This document shows positions 49,501 through 59,588 of a stretch of DNA of 64,000 nucleotides, one piece after another. The stretch comes from Hypericum androsaemum (Eukaryota; Streptophyta; Magnoliopsida; Malpighiales; Hypericaceae): NCBI GenBank assembly GCA_963995505.1, contig OZ023183.1, positions 18,472,671-18,536,670 on the forward strand, read 5' to 3'. The number at the start of each line of letters is the position of its first letter. Within the stretch, counting starts at the first letter, position 1. The notes below the pieces were generated by a model. The model was not told where the DNA came from. It saw nothing but the letters and a program-made list of their open reading frames with translations, and searched no databases. A program made the translations under genes and the position numbers.

Positions 49501-50274
49501 GTAATTGTATGTCTCTATGTAGATGACTTACTAATTATGGGAAGCAATAAAGAGGTTATTGTGAAAACTAAGAACATGTTAAAGAACCACTTTGACATGA
49601 AAGATATGGGCCTGACAGACGTCATACTAGGAATAAAAATTTCTAGGAAAGCTGACGAAATTATCTTGACACAATCCCACTACGTGGAAAGCGTGCTCAA
49701 GAAGTTTGAAGCTTTCGACAAACCTCCGGTTAAGACTCCATTAGATTTGAATCTACACTTAGCTAAGAATCGAGGGGACCCAGTATCGCAACTGAAGTAT
49801 ATGCAAATTATCGGGAGCTTGATGTATTTAACAAACTGCACTCGTCCCGATATTGCGTACTCAGTTAGTAAACTTAGTAGATTCACAAGTAATCCAGGGA
49901 AGGATCACTGGCTAGCTCTGGAAAGAGTTTTACGGTATTTAAAACATACCATAAGCCATGGTATACATTATGCTAAATATCCAGCTGTATTAGAAGGATA
50001 CAGTGACGCAAACTGGATATCAGATACTAAGGACTCCAAATCTACGAGTGGATACGTATTCACTATAGGAGGAGGAGCTGTGTCTTGGAAGTCCTCTAAA
50101 CAAACGTGCATAGCTCGATCCACCATGAAGTCGGAGTTTATAGCACTAGACAAAGCTGGAGAAGAAGCTGAATGGCTCAGAAATTTCCTAGAGGATATTC
50201 CGTGCTTGAGTAAACCGGTGCCTCCCGTATTGATACATTGTGATAGCATGTCTGCAATCGGGAGAGCACAAAGC
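46582..50274 (+). pseudogene. Copia gag-pol polyprotein, degraded, 3' end relocated
   Basis: One frame carries, in order: Gag from ATG 46582; a zinc knuckle whose second Cys is Phe ('[14 protein letters not shown]'); protease '[12 protein letters not shown]'; an integrase with zinc-binding 'WHGRLGHV...CEVC' and catalytic-core motifs 'IHTDTCD' and 'IRSDRGGEY'; reverse transcriptase with 'YVDDLLIMG'; and the first part of RNase H ('YSDANWISD', '[14 protein letters not shown]'). In-frame stops occur near 46720 (TGA), 47434 (TAG) and 49342 (TAA). RNase H breaks off at about 50274. Its end is on the minus strand at 53251-53433. Confidence 0.92.
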
Positions 50275-50455
50275 CAAACACTAATCACTTTATCCTCTCC
50301 CCGACAATAAGAAGATGAGAAGCTAGCTACCAGCCTAACATCACACAAAGACCTTAGTCACCTTACTACAAACCCCAAACGCAACAGCCGAAAAAAACCC
50401 GAGTGTTCGAGTCTAAATATTAGAGATTCAGAAAAACATCCAAACGCAACTACCA

Positions 50456-50552
50456 ATGGACGCTAGCGAGCTACAAGAGGTAGCCTTTGAGATACCCACC
50501 GCGATACGAGTCTACAAAAACAGCGTCGTGGAGAGGCTCGAACTCGATACCA
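50456..50552 (+). pseudogene. Possible carboxylesterase (CXE) 5' fragment
   Basis: An ATG opens 'MDASELQEVAFEIPTAIRVY' and continues with a Lys/Val/Glu-rich stretch, which resembles the N-terminus of plant CXE alpha/beta-hydrolases ('...RVYKDGRVERL...' from family knowledge). Only about 32 codons are present before a small LTR-like element begins. No hydrolase core follows. It is a fragment at best. Confidence 0.45.
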
Positions 50553-50800
50553 TGTTTAGAATCTCACAATGTAAGTGTGAAAATATATCTATTCACATTG
50601 TTTTAAAGTTTTGGATTAGATATAAAGATTTTAATATGATATCAGAGCGGGTTAATTTCGTGCCTATTGTTGTGCTCGCACGACTCCGATTTTTTCGTGT
50701 GTTCGCAAAGTCAAAACACGTGCAATCTTCGGCCCGATGGATATCGTTTGAAGGGGCGTGTTGAGAATCCCACATTACAAGTATGAAAAATTCACCTATG
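50553..50800 (+). mobile_element. TRIM-like miniature LTR element
   Basis: A short LTR-like sequence opening 'tgtttagaatctcac' (50553) is followed near 50637 by a tRNA-Met-type primer site ('atatcagagcgg'). About 120 bp later come a purine-rich 'ggggcg' tract and a second LTR-like start 'tgttgagaatcccac' (50759). The whole is only about 250 bp with no coding sequence. The right LTR diverges after about 40 bp, so its end is unclear. Confidence 0.55.
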
Positions 50801-51049
50801 GAGATTCTAACAACCTAGAACAACGCTGCGAGTTTTTATACAGCTGAGTTCCAACTCGAAGATCTCTTAACAAACCCCGCTAGTTGATCTACATGCTTGG
50901 TAGTTAGCCCATGGAAGTGTTGTTGAGGTGGCTGAAACCTGACCTCCTGGTGGAGGGGTTTCAGCAATTATGATGAACCTGTTTGATTTCTCTGGTGAGT
51001 TGGCTTTATTAAGCTATCTTATTTTGTGTTTTGGATGAAATTGGGTCAG

Positions 51050-51164
51050 GTACGAGAGCGGGGATAGGCTGAGGCCGGAGCATGAGAGGGCCATCATAGA
51101 AAAGCTGCTTCCTTATCACCCGGAGTGCCAGAAGAAGATCGGTCCCGGGATTGATTATATCACC
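51050..51164 (+). pseudogene. DCL: DCL-like (DUF3223) gene, penultimate exon, inverted
   Basis: The exon has an acceptor at 51047-51049 and a donor at 51165. It reads 'YESGDRLRPEHERAIIEKLL', then 'PECQKKIGPGIDYIT', the first half of the DCL domain. Joined in phase 0 to the exon at 45057-44863 it gives a continuous DCL domain. That partner is now on the opposite strand about 6 kb away. The exon upstream of 51050 could not be identified with confidence, and a short segment near 50900-50990 may contain its decayed remains. Confidence 0.75.
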
Positions 51165-51753
51165 GTATGCTTCCTTACCCATATTCCTTGATTATACGTG
51201 AATTGATGTGTTAAAATCGTGTCGGATACGAATTAGTAAACATGGCAACTTGTAAAGCATACCTGTAGCTTAAGATTTTGCTGATTGTAAGTAAGCTAGT
51301 CCAGTTTCGAATACCATCGTGTTCGATGATCTGATCAAAATGTTTGAACTCCTTGTGAATTGGCACCCGATACATTCACTCAGTTCTAAGTTTATTTAGT
51401 GGCTTGGTTGTTTCTACTTTCGAATGTGAAACAAAAACATCAGTTGCTATTCCCGAATAGGCACCGCTTGAAGTGTAGTAGTCCTTCTTCTTCCAAGTGC
51501 GGTATTATAGTACCTGCAAGATTGGCTCAAGAATTTGGTTGGATTCTCTCGCATTAGGCTTTAGCTGCATCCTCTAGCTTGCAGGGATCTAGGATAACCC
51601 TCTGCTGAAGCGTATACTCAGATGTGAGACCGGTCATCAGGGAACATAATTTCGCCTCTGTGAAGGTTGTTATCGGGAAAGTTGTGGCTTCCGGTTTAGT
51701 TGTAGAGAGTAGAAAACAGTTGGGTGCAAGTTTGAACCATGAAACTTGTTGTA
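51165..51753 (+). other. Former DCL intron half
   Basis: Sequence between the DCL exon donor and the Copia target duplication. Together with 45058-45215 (other strand) it would form a single intron of roughly 0.75 kb before the insertion. ORFs here are not supported. Confidence 0.55.
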
Positions 51754-51758
51754 TCCTA
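51754..51758 (-). other. Copia target-site duplication, inverted copy
   Basis: 'tccta' here is the reverse complement of 'tagga' at 45216-45220, which precedes the 5' LTR. The two match as a direct duplication only if the segment is turned around. Confidence 0.75.
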
Positions 51759-52463
51759 TGTTGTTTGTCGGAGTTGGTGTACTTGATTAGGATCTTCTTC
51801 AGTCGAGGCAAGTGTTGGACACTTTCTCCGCAAGACGAGATTGCCCCGTATATTTCAGTGCGGTACGGGCTTCGGCAATCGTCCCCAAGATACAACGACT
51901 GTTTAGGGCGTTTCCAAGACCGTTGCACACGTATCTCGAAACTTTCGGGCGAACCCTTATATACCCAGAACTTTCGGACTCTTTTCTAAGTGAAGAATGG
52001 GGGAAGAGGAGAAGTCAACAAATGCTCGGAGAATGCTTTGTTGCTGGGATGAGGAAATGGCAAGGAGGGCACGCCTATTTATAGGCTGGAGGAGGCAGGG
52101 AGGCAGCCACCCCGAAGGGACGCGTCCGCTCGGCCAACAGGCTGACTGGCTGCGCTCGTGACCCTTCGGTGGCTTCTGGACCCTTCCAGGCGCGCCAGGC
52201 TGCGCTCGTGACCCTTCGGAGGCTTCTGGATCCTTCCAGGCGCTCCCAGGCTGCGCTGGCGCCCTTTCGCGGGAGATCTCGCACTCCTTCGGCCTTCTGG
52301 AAGTCTCCCGGACTTTCCATCCCGTCGTGCCTCTTCGGCGGCCAACCTGAGGGCGCTCGCAGCTCCTCGTGACGATGTGCACGTGCGAAGTGCCAAGTGC
52401 GCCACAAAGCGCCCATTGCGACCTGCGTCCAATGTGCCATGCGCACACGCGCGTGCGCGTGCG

Positions 52464-52502
<39 letters not shown>

Positions 52503-52707
52503 ACGGTGCTTCGCACCGTCCTCGCAGGCAGCTAGCGGTGGGTCAGCCTTTTGGGTAGCCAATCAAGTTGAGAGGCAAGGAGGGGAATTCCTTATAAACA
52601 AGGAAATCCTCCTTGCTCTAATCAATGTGGTATTGCCCCATTCATTTTCCTTTTGGGCCTTTCCACTTTGGGCCAAATGCATTAAAAAATGCATTCAAAA
52701 CTCAACA
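51759..52707 (-). repeat. 3' LTR of the large Copia element, in inverted orientation
   Basis: On the minus strand it starts at 52707 ('tgttgagttttgaatgc') and ends at 51759 ('cgacaaacaaca'). A polypurine tract ('catgtgggggat' on minus) lies directly before it at 52708-52720, which identifies it as a 3' LTR. It carries a GTGCTC/GTGCGC hexamer run at 52445-52502. Confidence 0.9.
52445..52502. repeat. Hexanucleotide run inside the LTR
   Basis: About nine units of 'gtgcgc' and 'gtgctc' lie in tandem. The corresponding place in the 5' LTR (near 45440) has only about one unit, so the run expanded in this copy. Confidence 0.85.
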
Positions 52708-53250
52708 ATCCCCCACATGAATGATGATTAATGCATGCAGACTCTAATAGAAAGTTCTGACGTGTTATTATTGCATCGAGACAGGTAGCTTGCGGCTTTG
52801 AACCTTCTCTAGTAATAAGTTATCGGATTTACTCGCTGCTCGGTGAACGTGATGTCTTGAACCGTCAGCTTTTGGTGTAAACCAAGACAATAACATTTAC
52901 ACAATAATAACCCTAGTATATTTAGGTTCTCACGTTGTGTCCGTTTCGGCCATGGACCGTATCTTGGATTCATAAGTGTTTTTTCCATTTGAAGCGGCCT
53001 CACTTCACACTTACATAGGTGATCTCCTATCAGGAGTATCCTGCCATACTCCACCTTAATCGAGGTATAGGAATCATTAAAAGCGTAATGCTTAACCTTA
53101 CCACACCGCTGCAGGCTAACACCTGGGCAGCTTCTGAGAATGAGATAGGTTCCAGGTGATTTACTGAACCCTCCATAACTTAGTTGTCTCATTGAACCAA
53201 GTTTGTGGGATCTCCACTCATCATGGTTGAGTTACCGCTATGGACGTTCT
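52708..53250 (-). other. Copia 3' untranslated region, inverted
   Basis: Between the RNase H stop codon (53251-53253 on minus) and the polypurine tract. A long minus-strand ORF (53192-52809) has no family resemblance and is taken as non-coding. Confidence 0.6.
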
Positions 53251-53433
53251 TTAGTGTGTGGATTTTAATCCCATTCCCCTTACTGCGTTGTACATTTGAT
53301 CTCTATTGATTCCTTTTGTAAAAGGATCAGCTAAGTTGTCCTTGGACCTTACATAGTTAATGGTGATCACCCCACTAGAGATCAACTGTCTAACGGTATT
53401 GTGTCTCCGACGGATATGTCGAGACTTTCCGTT
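53251..53433 (-). pseudogene. Copia RNase H C-terminal part, inverted
   Basis: On minus it reads 'NGKSRHIRRRHNTVRQLI', then 'VRSKDNLADPFTKGINRDQM' and 'GMGLKST' to a stop. This is exactly the part missing from the plus-strand polyprotein that stops at about 50274 after 'AIGRAQS'. Only a few codons are lost at the junction. Confidence 0.9.
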
Positions 53434-54239
53434 TTTTGATAGGTTGGAGGTAGTGGTGATTGTCTTACTTGTCTCTTCTTCTTTTTTGGATAGGAACTTG
53501 TGTTATTTTTATTGGCTCGTAATGGGAGACGTTGATGCATTTAACACCGTTGGGAGCGAATTAGGTTGATCTAGTGGTGTAGATACGAGCAATTTCGTGG
53601 TGGCCCGGCATATCAAATTTGTAATATTTACACCAATCAGACTTTGACAATTTTTTTGAAAAATGAATCAAGTTTTAATAAAGTTTTAGAGAGAAAAAAT
53701 GAATCATATTGATAAATTTTAAAAATATAAAAATGTGATAAAATTTATCATTCAAAAGAGGATACCGCGAGTTACAATTGACATGTAACTTTGAAGCCGG
53801 AAAATGATGTGACATTTAGATAGGGGGATGGATGTGGAAAGCTACTCGTGTCATTCAGGTGTAAAAAACTAACATATCATCGATGGGAATTGGTCAAACT
53901 GCTTAGGATTTAAATTCATTTAAGAAGATTTTGAGTTCAAATCTTACGAATATAAAAAATATTATTGAGTAAACTGTTTTCTTAAAAAAAACCGGGCCCG
54001 TGTCGAATTGAGCCCAAATATAGAGTACATGCAGTTTCTAATTGCCGAGCCCGTCCAACAAGATGACGCTGGAGCAACTTAATTTTCTCATTGGGGTAAT
54101 TAGTAATTAGCACCGGATAAACTAAAAATCATCCCACCGGTTTGGGAAAGAATTATTAAACATTAGACTGAAAAGGAAAAAATATTGGAAAAATATTAAA
54201 TCATGGGTAAAAACTAAAAATCGGTTATATTGGCATAAA
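53434..54239. other. Intergenic DNA right of the inversion
   Basis: AT-rich flank beyond the right breakpoint. A 69-codon ORF (53360-53569) spans the breakpoint and is an artefact of the junction. No gene seen. Confidence 0.45.
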
Positions 54240-54985
54240 AAAAAATTCACTTTAGTGTCATATGGTTTGGTTCTTTTTGACTTAGATAGTATATGGTTTA
54301 AAGTAAATCAAATTAATGCATGAAGTTTGACATTTTGATACTTTAGTGACTCGATCAGTTCCTTCCATGTACCCATTCATCTAGCGTGCAACGTCAACCC
54401 GAGTTGCCATGTGTACTGACACCTTAGCCCACGTGGTTGTTGATGTGACATTTCAAATTTTTAAGGGGTAACTTCACTTTGTACCCTTGTGGTTTCACAT
54501 TTTTTAACTTAATTGTCATGTGGTTTTACTTTTGTCACTTAGGTGACAGAGGTTTCGAAATTTGACATTTTCGGTGACAAACTAGTAACTATGATTAATT
54601 TTGTCCCAGTTAGCATTTACATGGTTATCCTCGTCAGCACTATATCATATTTTTATATCGCGCTAATGTGGATAAGAAACATGGGAAGGATTAGGTACTA
54701 AATCAAAAAAAATGGGAAGGACTAGGTACTAAATCGAAAACTAAAATTTTAACTATGCAACTAAATTCACTCGACTAGAACGAAATGTCGTGTCAACAAC
54801 CACGTTGGCTAAGCTAAGGTGTCAGTCCATATGGCGACCCGAGTTGATGTGGCAAGCAAGGTCTAGGCAACATGAGAGGGTCTGCCCGTGTCACTAAAGT
54901 ATCAAAACGTCAAACCTCAAATAGTGATTTGATACATTTTAAACCACATACCACGTAAGTCAAAAAAACTCAAACCACAATAATT
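54240..54985. mobile_element. Foldback TIR element, about 0.74 kb
   Basis: Arms of about 220 bp (54245-54470 and 54770-54985) are inverted copies: 'gtttgacattttgatacttt' left pairs with 'aaagtatcaaaacgtcaaac' right, and 'actgacaccttag' left pairs with 'ctaaggtgtcagt' right. The core of about 300 bp contains what may be half of another foldback unit. Non-coding. It is a different TIR family from 37268-38362, although the layout is similar. Confidence 0.8.
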
Positions 54986-55647
54986 GTACTTGTAGATTTA
55001 GGCAGGGGCAAGCGTCTACGAAAAGGTGAAAATTTATTAAACAAAAAAACAGACTTAAATTTTATATTGGGCGTGCGAAGTATTGGCCCTCTCAGAGAAA
55101 TATTTACTCGACATAATATTTCGGGACTTGAAAATTTCCCAGTTGTTCTGGCCCATTTATTGTTATTGTCTTTGTGAACATAGTTGCCAAATCCCGAATT
55201 GGGTCTCAATTTGATGGGTTAGTGTGAACTTATCTATGCGGTTATGCACTCTTTGAATAGGAATCCCTTTTTTCCTGAAAGATCCTGGCTTCGTGCTTTG
55301 GTCGGTCTATGAGATCTTTTCGATGACTTATGTTATGTTTATATGATCCGAACTATTGCGTAAAGTACATGGTAGCAGTGGAATCAACGAAAGTATAGTG
55401 AAGTGAACTTTTTATTTAAAAAAAATCACGATTATAGTTCTTCTTCTTCGACTTCTTAAAAATAAAGGAGAGCTTTTACATGTGTTTATAAACCAAAAAA
55501 TACACGATCAATCAAATTGCAATCGTCCGACACTCTAAAACTAAAAGAAGACAACTTTCCACCCCAAAAAAAAACTAAAATAAGACAACTAATCACAGAA
55601 TTCTAACTTTTTGGAAGAAGGGGTCAAGAGAAATCTCCCCGGAAAAG
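54986..55647. promoter_or_regulatory. Upstream region of SDH5
   Basis: About 660 bp of flank. No other gene is seen. The SDH5 leader should lie in the last 100-200 bp, but no certain TATA box can be assigned. Confidence 0.35.
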
Positions 55648-57102
55648 ATGGTTCTACTGAGATCCCTCTCACGCGCGGCCCGTCTCGGACCCGCTCCGTT
55701 CCGGGCCGCCGTAACCGGCGGTCAGCTCCGATATCTCCACCTCCAAATGGGTTCTCGGCCCACTTTCATCATCTCCTCCCCTACCCTCCCGAATCACAAT
55801 CCCGGTAAGTTCCCGTGGGGCCTTAGTGATAATTGAGCCTAAAAGGTTCTGTCTTGAGCTCTCTCTTCTTGGGTGCGGTTTGATGTAGCCATTCTTTCGT
55901 TGTTTTCCGATGGAAAGATGAATACTTTAGGATGTTTGAAATGACTAATTAGGCAAAGTTTGAGGCTTTTCGATGGAGGGTTTAAGGCCTTAGAGATGTT
56001 GGTTTATTGATGATGAGTGAAATGGGGGCAGGGTTCGGGTCTTCGTTCGCGATGGGCATGGGTTGTGTGCGATCCTTCAGTGAGGATGTGAACCACCTGC
56101 CCGAGATACGGGATCCCGAGATTTTTAACGCGTTTAAGGACTTGTTGGCTGTGAGTTGGGATGAGCTGCCGTACTCTGTTGTTACTGGCGCGAAGAGGGC
56201 TGTTTCCAAGAATACCGACGACGACGACAAGGCTGCGCAAGAGATCCTCGCGAATGTCTTCCGAGCTGCTGAAGCAGTTCAGGAGTTTGGCGGGAAGATC
56301 ATGACTCTTAAGATGGAACTGGATGATGTGATTGGAGGAAGTGGAGAGGTACGGAGGAGGAGTTTTGTGGTTAGGAGTTTAATTAACCGCTTCTTGGTTG
56401 TGTTGGTATCTTGTTTTAAGCTTTGCTACTGATGAGGCTTGTCTGTGTTCCCCAGGATGTAAAGCCGTTGTCGGAGGATTATGTCAATGCATTGCGTACC
56501 TTCTATCAACGCTATTCTGCCTATTTGGATTCGTTTGGGCCAGGTGAAGGTTTCTTACGCAAGAAAGTGGAGACTGAACTGGGATCCAAGATGATATACT
56601 TGAAGATGAGGTGCGGCGGCCTTGATGCAGACTGGGGAAAGGTACCTAAACTTGTTGCTTTATTCTGATGTTTAGGAGTTTTAAGTTTATTGCCAAACTC
56701 AAGTGACTATTCACGAAGACGTGTCATAGGAATTTATGCTATATTCTACTCAGTTTAGTTGTCTTCACCTCGTGTATCACAACGGTGTTCAATTTGGAAT
56801 GACTGATCCAATGTGTTTAGCATGTTCACTTGTAGTTCGTAAGGCCTAGTTACATGTGCTTCAAAGTGTCATATCTGTCTATTGGGAAAAAAGAGAAGAT
56901 ATACCTGTATACCTCTCACGAAGACTTCCTTGAGCATCACTTGCCTGAAGATGTCTCGTCTTTTAAAATTGCTGCCCTTGAATCAACCGTGAGACAGAAA
57001 ACGTACTGCTTGCCTCATCTCACATTTTCCATTTCTCACATGCAGGTTACAGTTCTCGGAACTTCTGGACTTGCTGGTTCCTTTGTGGAGCAAAGAGCTT
57101 AA
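55648..57102 (+). CDS. SDH5: Succinate dehydrogenase subunit 5, mitochondrial
   Basis: Four exons fit GT-AG sites: 55648-55804, 56032-56348, 56456-56641 and 57046-57102, for 238 residues. The N-terminus is Arg/Ser/Ala-rich ('MVLLRSLSRAARLG'), a mitochondrial presequence. The mature part opens near 'RSFSEDVNHLPEI' and continues with 'ANVFRAAEAVQEFGG' and 'YSAYLDSFGPGE'. It ends 'VTVLGTSGLAGSFVEQRA', the plant SDH5 C-terminus. SDH5 is a plant-specific accessory subunit of respiratory complex II. The start follows 'ggaaaag' with no upstream in-frame ATG nearby. Intact. Confidence 0.93.
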
Positions 57103-57876
57103 TGCTGCTTTAGGGGAAGAGGTTGATATAGCTCAGGACAACTATTCGGAAGGTTTTCACCAAATAGTTAGGAACGGTTGTGTACTGCTTGGAAAATAAG
57201 GTCATATTTTCTTTCAAGAGCTAACAGAATTGTTCCTGGGTTGTGGATTGACGTCTTCAAAATCCCGTCTTTACCTCAACCCGTGAAGCAGATAAGATTT
57301 GCAGTCCTTTTGGGTTCTAAACAAATAAAATCGGAAGGTCATTTGTTTGCAGTCCAGTTGGTGGAAGAACACCCTTCCCCCTCCCATAAACGATTGTGGT
57401 ACTTTAGTTGTTTACGAGCCTATTGGTTATTCCAAGCCTGTGAAGCCTATTCCTTTTCGGATTTTGCTGATTTGAGAACTGAAAAATGATCCAAATGTAT
57501 TTGCAGACAGGTTGTGATTGAGAAATTGTTTAGCCCTTGAAAGCAAATTTTCTTCCTCTGCCCCATTTTCCCGACTCTACGAGCGTTTGCTGTGCTATAC
57601 TGAAACAATGAACTCGATTTAATCGTGTCACTTGCGAGTAATTACTCATTACTTCTCTATGATGATGAAGCTGCAAGCTTTTTCCTTGAAACTTTTTGAC
57701 AGAAATTGATTGGACAAGGAGATTTTCAAGCATCATTTTTCTTATTCTTATTAAGGATAGGCTAGCCCTTCCTGAAATAACAACGAAGTACATTCGGAAG
57801 AAAGAAGATCACTCGGAAGAACGAGAAAAACAAATGGGACGCTATTGCTATTCCCCAAGAAAGAAGCTAGAAAAAC
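57103..57876. other. 3' flank of SDH5
   Basis: Includes the SDH5 3' untranslated region. The plus ORF at 57178-57489 has no family resemblance. A possible final mini-exon of the next minus-strand gene is at 57771-57751. Confidence 0.4.
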
Positions 57877-58586
57877 TCAATGAGGCTTTGTTATCCTGTT
57901 TACTTTCTTCCATGACCATGATTCTGAGGGTGACTTGGGCAAAGGTGGAAGCAGAACTGCCTTTCTGCAGAGTCCGAACGGCCATCCTTCGCAGTGGCAA
58001 AGCTCCAGGAAGATGGTTGATCGTTTCCAGAGATCTGGGAACTCGTCGAGGCCATTGAAGCTCGAAGACCGGGATAAATTGGTCTTGATGGAGAAAAATG
58101 CTTCCTTGCTCAAAGCACTGGAACAGCAGGAGAGACAGCTCCTGACAGAGAAGAACTCTTCCCCATCGTCATCCCGGGTTTCTTCATGAACATTTTTCGT
58201 GGACACGAACAGTTCACCAGTTTTGGGAGAGAATATGCAGGAGAAACTGTCTGTTAGGAGAACCGGCCTGTGCTTCAGCTTCTCCATAGCCCGGCTTCGA
58301 ATTGCAGAGACTATCTCCTGCAGCAAAGAGAAACAACAAACGACTCAACCCGTCAAGAAGAAGCACGATTTATACTATGGATTAAAAGGGGAGACAGATA
58401 ACGTTAAGTGACTACTTCATGTTCGTCCTCGAGTTCACTTGTCAAACACTCGTCTATCGGGCTTGACGTAGAGAGCCGTCGTCCTCCGCAATCACGGCAA
58501 CTAGATAAGGCACCCCTGAGAGTTGCACTGATGAACTTAAACCTCCTGGAAGCATTTGCTGGTTCTTCCTGGTAGAAGACGCCCAT
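57877..58586 (-). CDS. Conserved plant protein of unknown function
   Basis: Exon 1 (58586-58416) reads 'MGVFYQEEPANASRRFKFIS' and ends at a GT donor. Exon 2 (58317-57877) starts after 'gctgcag' with 'EIVSAIRSRAMEKLKHR' and has 'GEEFFSVRSCLSCCSSA' and 'CHCEGWPFGLCRKAVLLPPL' followed by 'PKSPSESWSWKK'. The model gives 203 residues. I recall this pattern (the 'FSV+SC+S' box and the 'CEGWPFG' box) from uncharacterised land-plant proteins, but know no function. The end is ambiguous. Reading through gives 'VNRITKPH'. A donor at 57904-57903 could instead splice to 57771-57751 and end 'EGLAYP'. An opposite-strand ORF at 57935-58189 is its shadow. Confidence 0.68.
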
Positions 58587-58639
58587 TTTCCTGAAAGAAA
58601 CAATTTTGGTGGGAACCAACCACCACCAGACCATTTAAG

Positions 58640-59588
58640 TATTCCTCCCGAGTTGATGATCAAGTTGACCCGAATTTATGATTGTACCATTTCAACTTGC
58701 AGGCAAAAAGAGACCACTAAAATAAAAACCCGAGTGGATGAGACCGTTCCCAGAGTATTGCATCCTTAGGTGTAAAGGAAAAGTTTATTAAAGGTAGAGA
58801 CGGATTAACCAAGTACCCTTTTCTTGCCTTTGTTCCAATGGTAATTGTAGCATATGGAAAAAAAAATTGTATGAGGGGACCATCAACATTAGCTTCCCAT
58901 TAATTCTGATTTGGTGGGTGTCAAGGTTTCACTTGGAAACGAAGACATGGCTTAATTGGGACATTATACCAAACTGTCCATAGAATTTAATGGAGGTAAA
59001 GTGTTTTTGTACCGTCCCAGAGAGAGCAGCCACTTCAAGGAACCGACCAGATGAAAGAAACGTGCACTCTGGTAAGAAATGGTGCAAAGGGGAAACGGCA
59101 GTTCTGGATGTTGCAAATGCAGGTGCAAGGCCAAAACTTGTTCGGACGGTACAAAACGTATATTAATTGATGGAAATTCACGAGAGTCGCATGTGAGCTC
59201 TTGGTGTGGTCGAAATTGTTCCAAACTGTAACACTTGTAGATAAGAAACTGCAGAGATTTGATGGCAATCTGGTTGGTGAAGGCATTTAGGAAAAACACA
59301 TGGAACTGCTTCTTCATCTGCCAACTAACAGATAATCGAAATCTATTAAGATCTCGAGTTCAAATCTTATGAATCGAGTAGCCCTAACTAAGAAAGTCAT
59401 CGAGCTAATATGATTGAAACTATTGGAAGATCTAATTAATAACATTTTACCCTTAAAAAAAATTAATAACATTTGTATAATAATCTTAGAGCTACATGTA
59501 GGTAATAAGAGATTAAAAATCAAACAGTTTTAAATATATTGCACAACAAGGAAAAAATGAAAATCTAAAAAAAAGAAGAGAAATGGAT
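58640..59588. other. Intergenic DNA
   Basis: A minus-strand ORF of 117 codons (59317-58964) lacks family resemblance and has no splice or start context. I leave it out as a gene. Confidence 0.45.

Noticed and set aside
51554..51928. Minus-strand ORF of 124 codons crossing the LTR border
   Set aside because: It starts in the LTR and ends in the former DCL intron, so it cannot be an old gene. It depends on the insertion junction.
53360..53569. ORF of 69 codons at the right inversion breakpoint
   Set aside because: It is composed of antisense Copia RNase H on the left and flank on the right, so it exists only because of the junction.
57935..58189. Plus-strand ORF of 84 codons rich in Ser, Gln and Glu
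   Set aside because: It is the complement of exon 2 of the minus-strand gene at 57877-58586, whose conserved boxes and splice sites are much more convincing.
58964..59317. Minus-strand ORF of 117 codons, many aromatic and Leu residues
   Set aside because: No family resemblance, no start or splice context, and composition like intergenic DNA.
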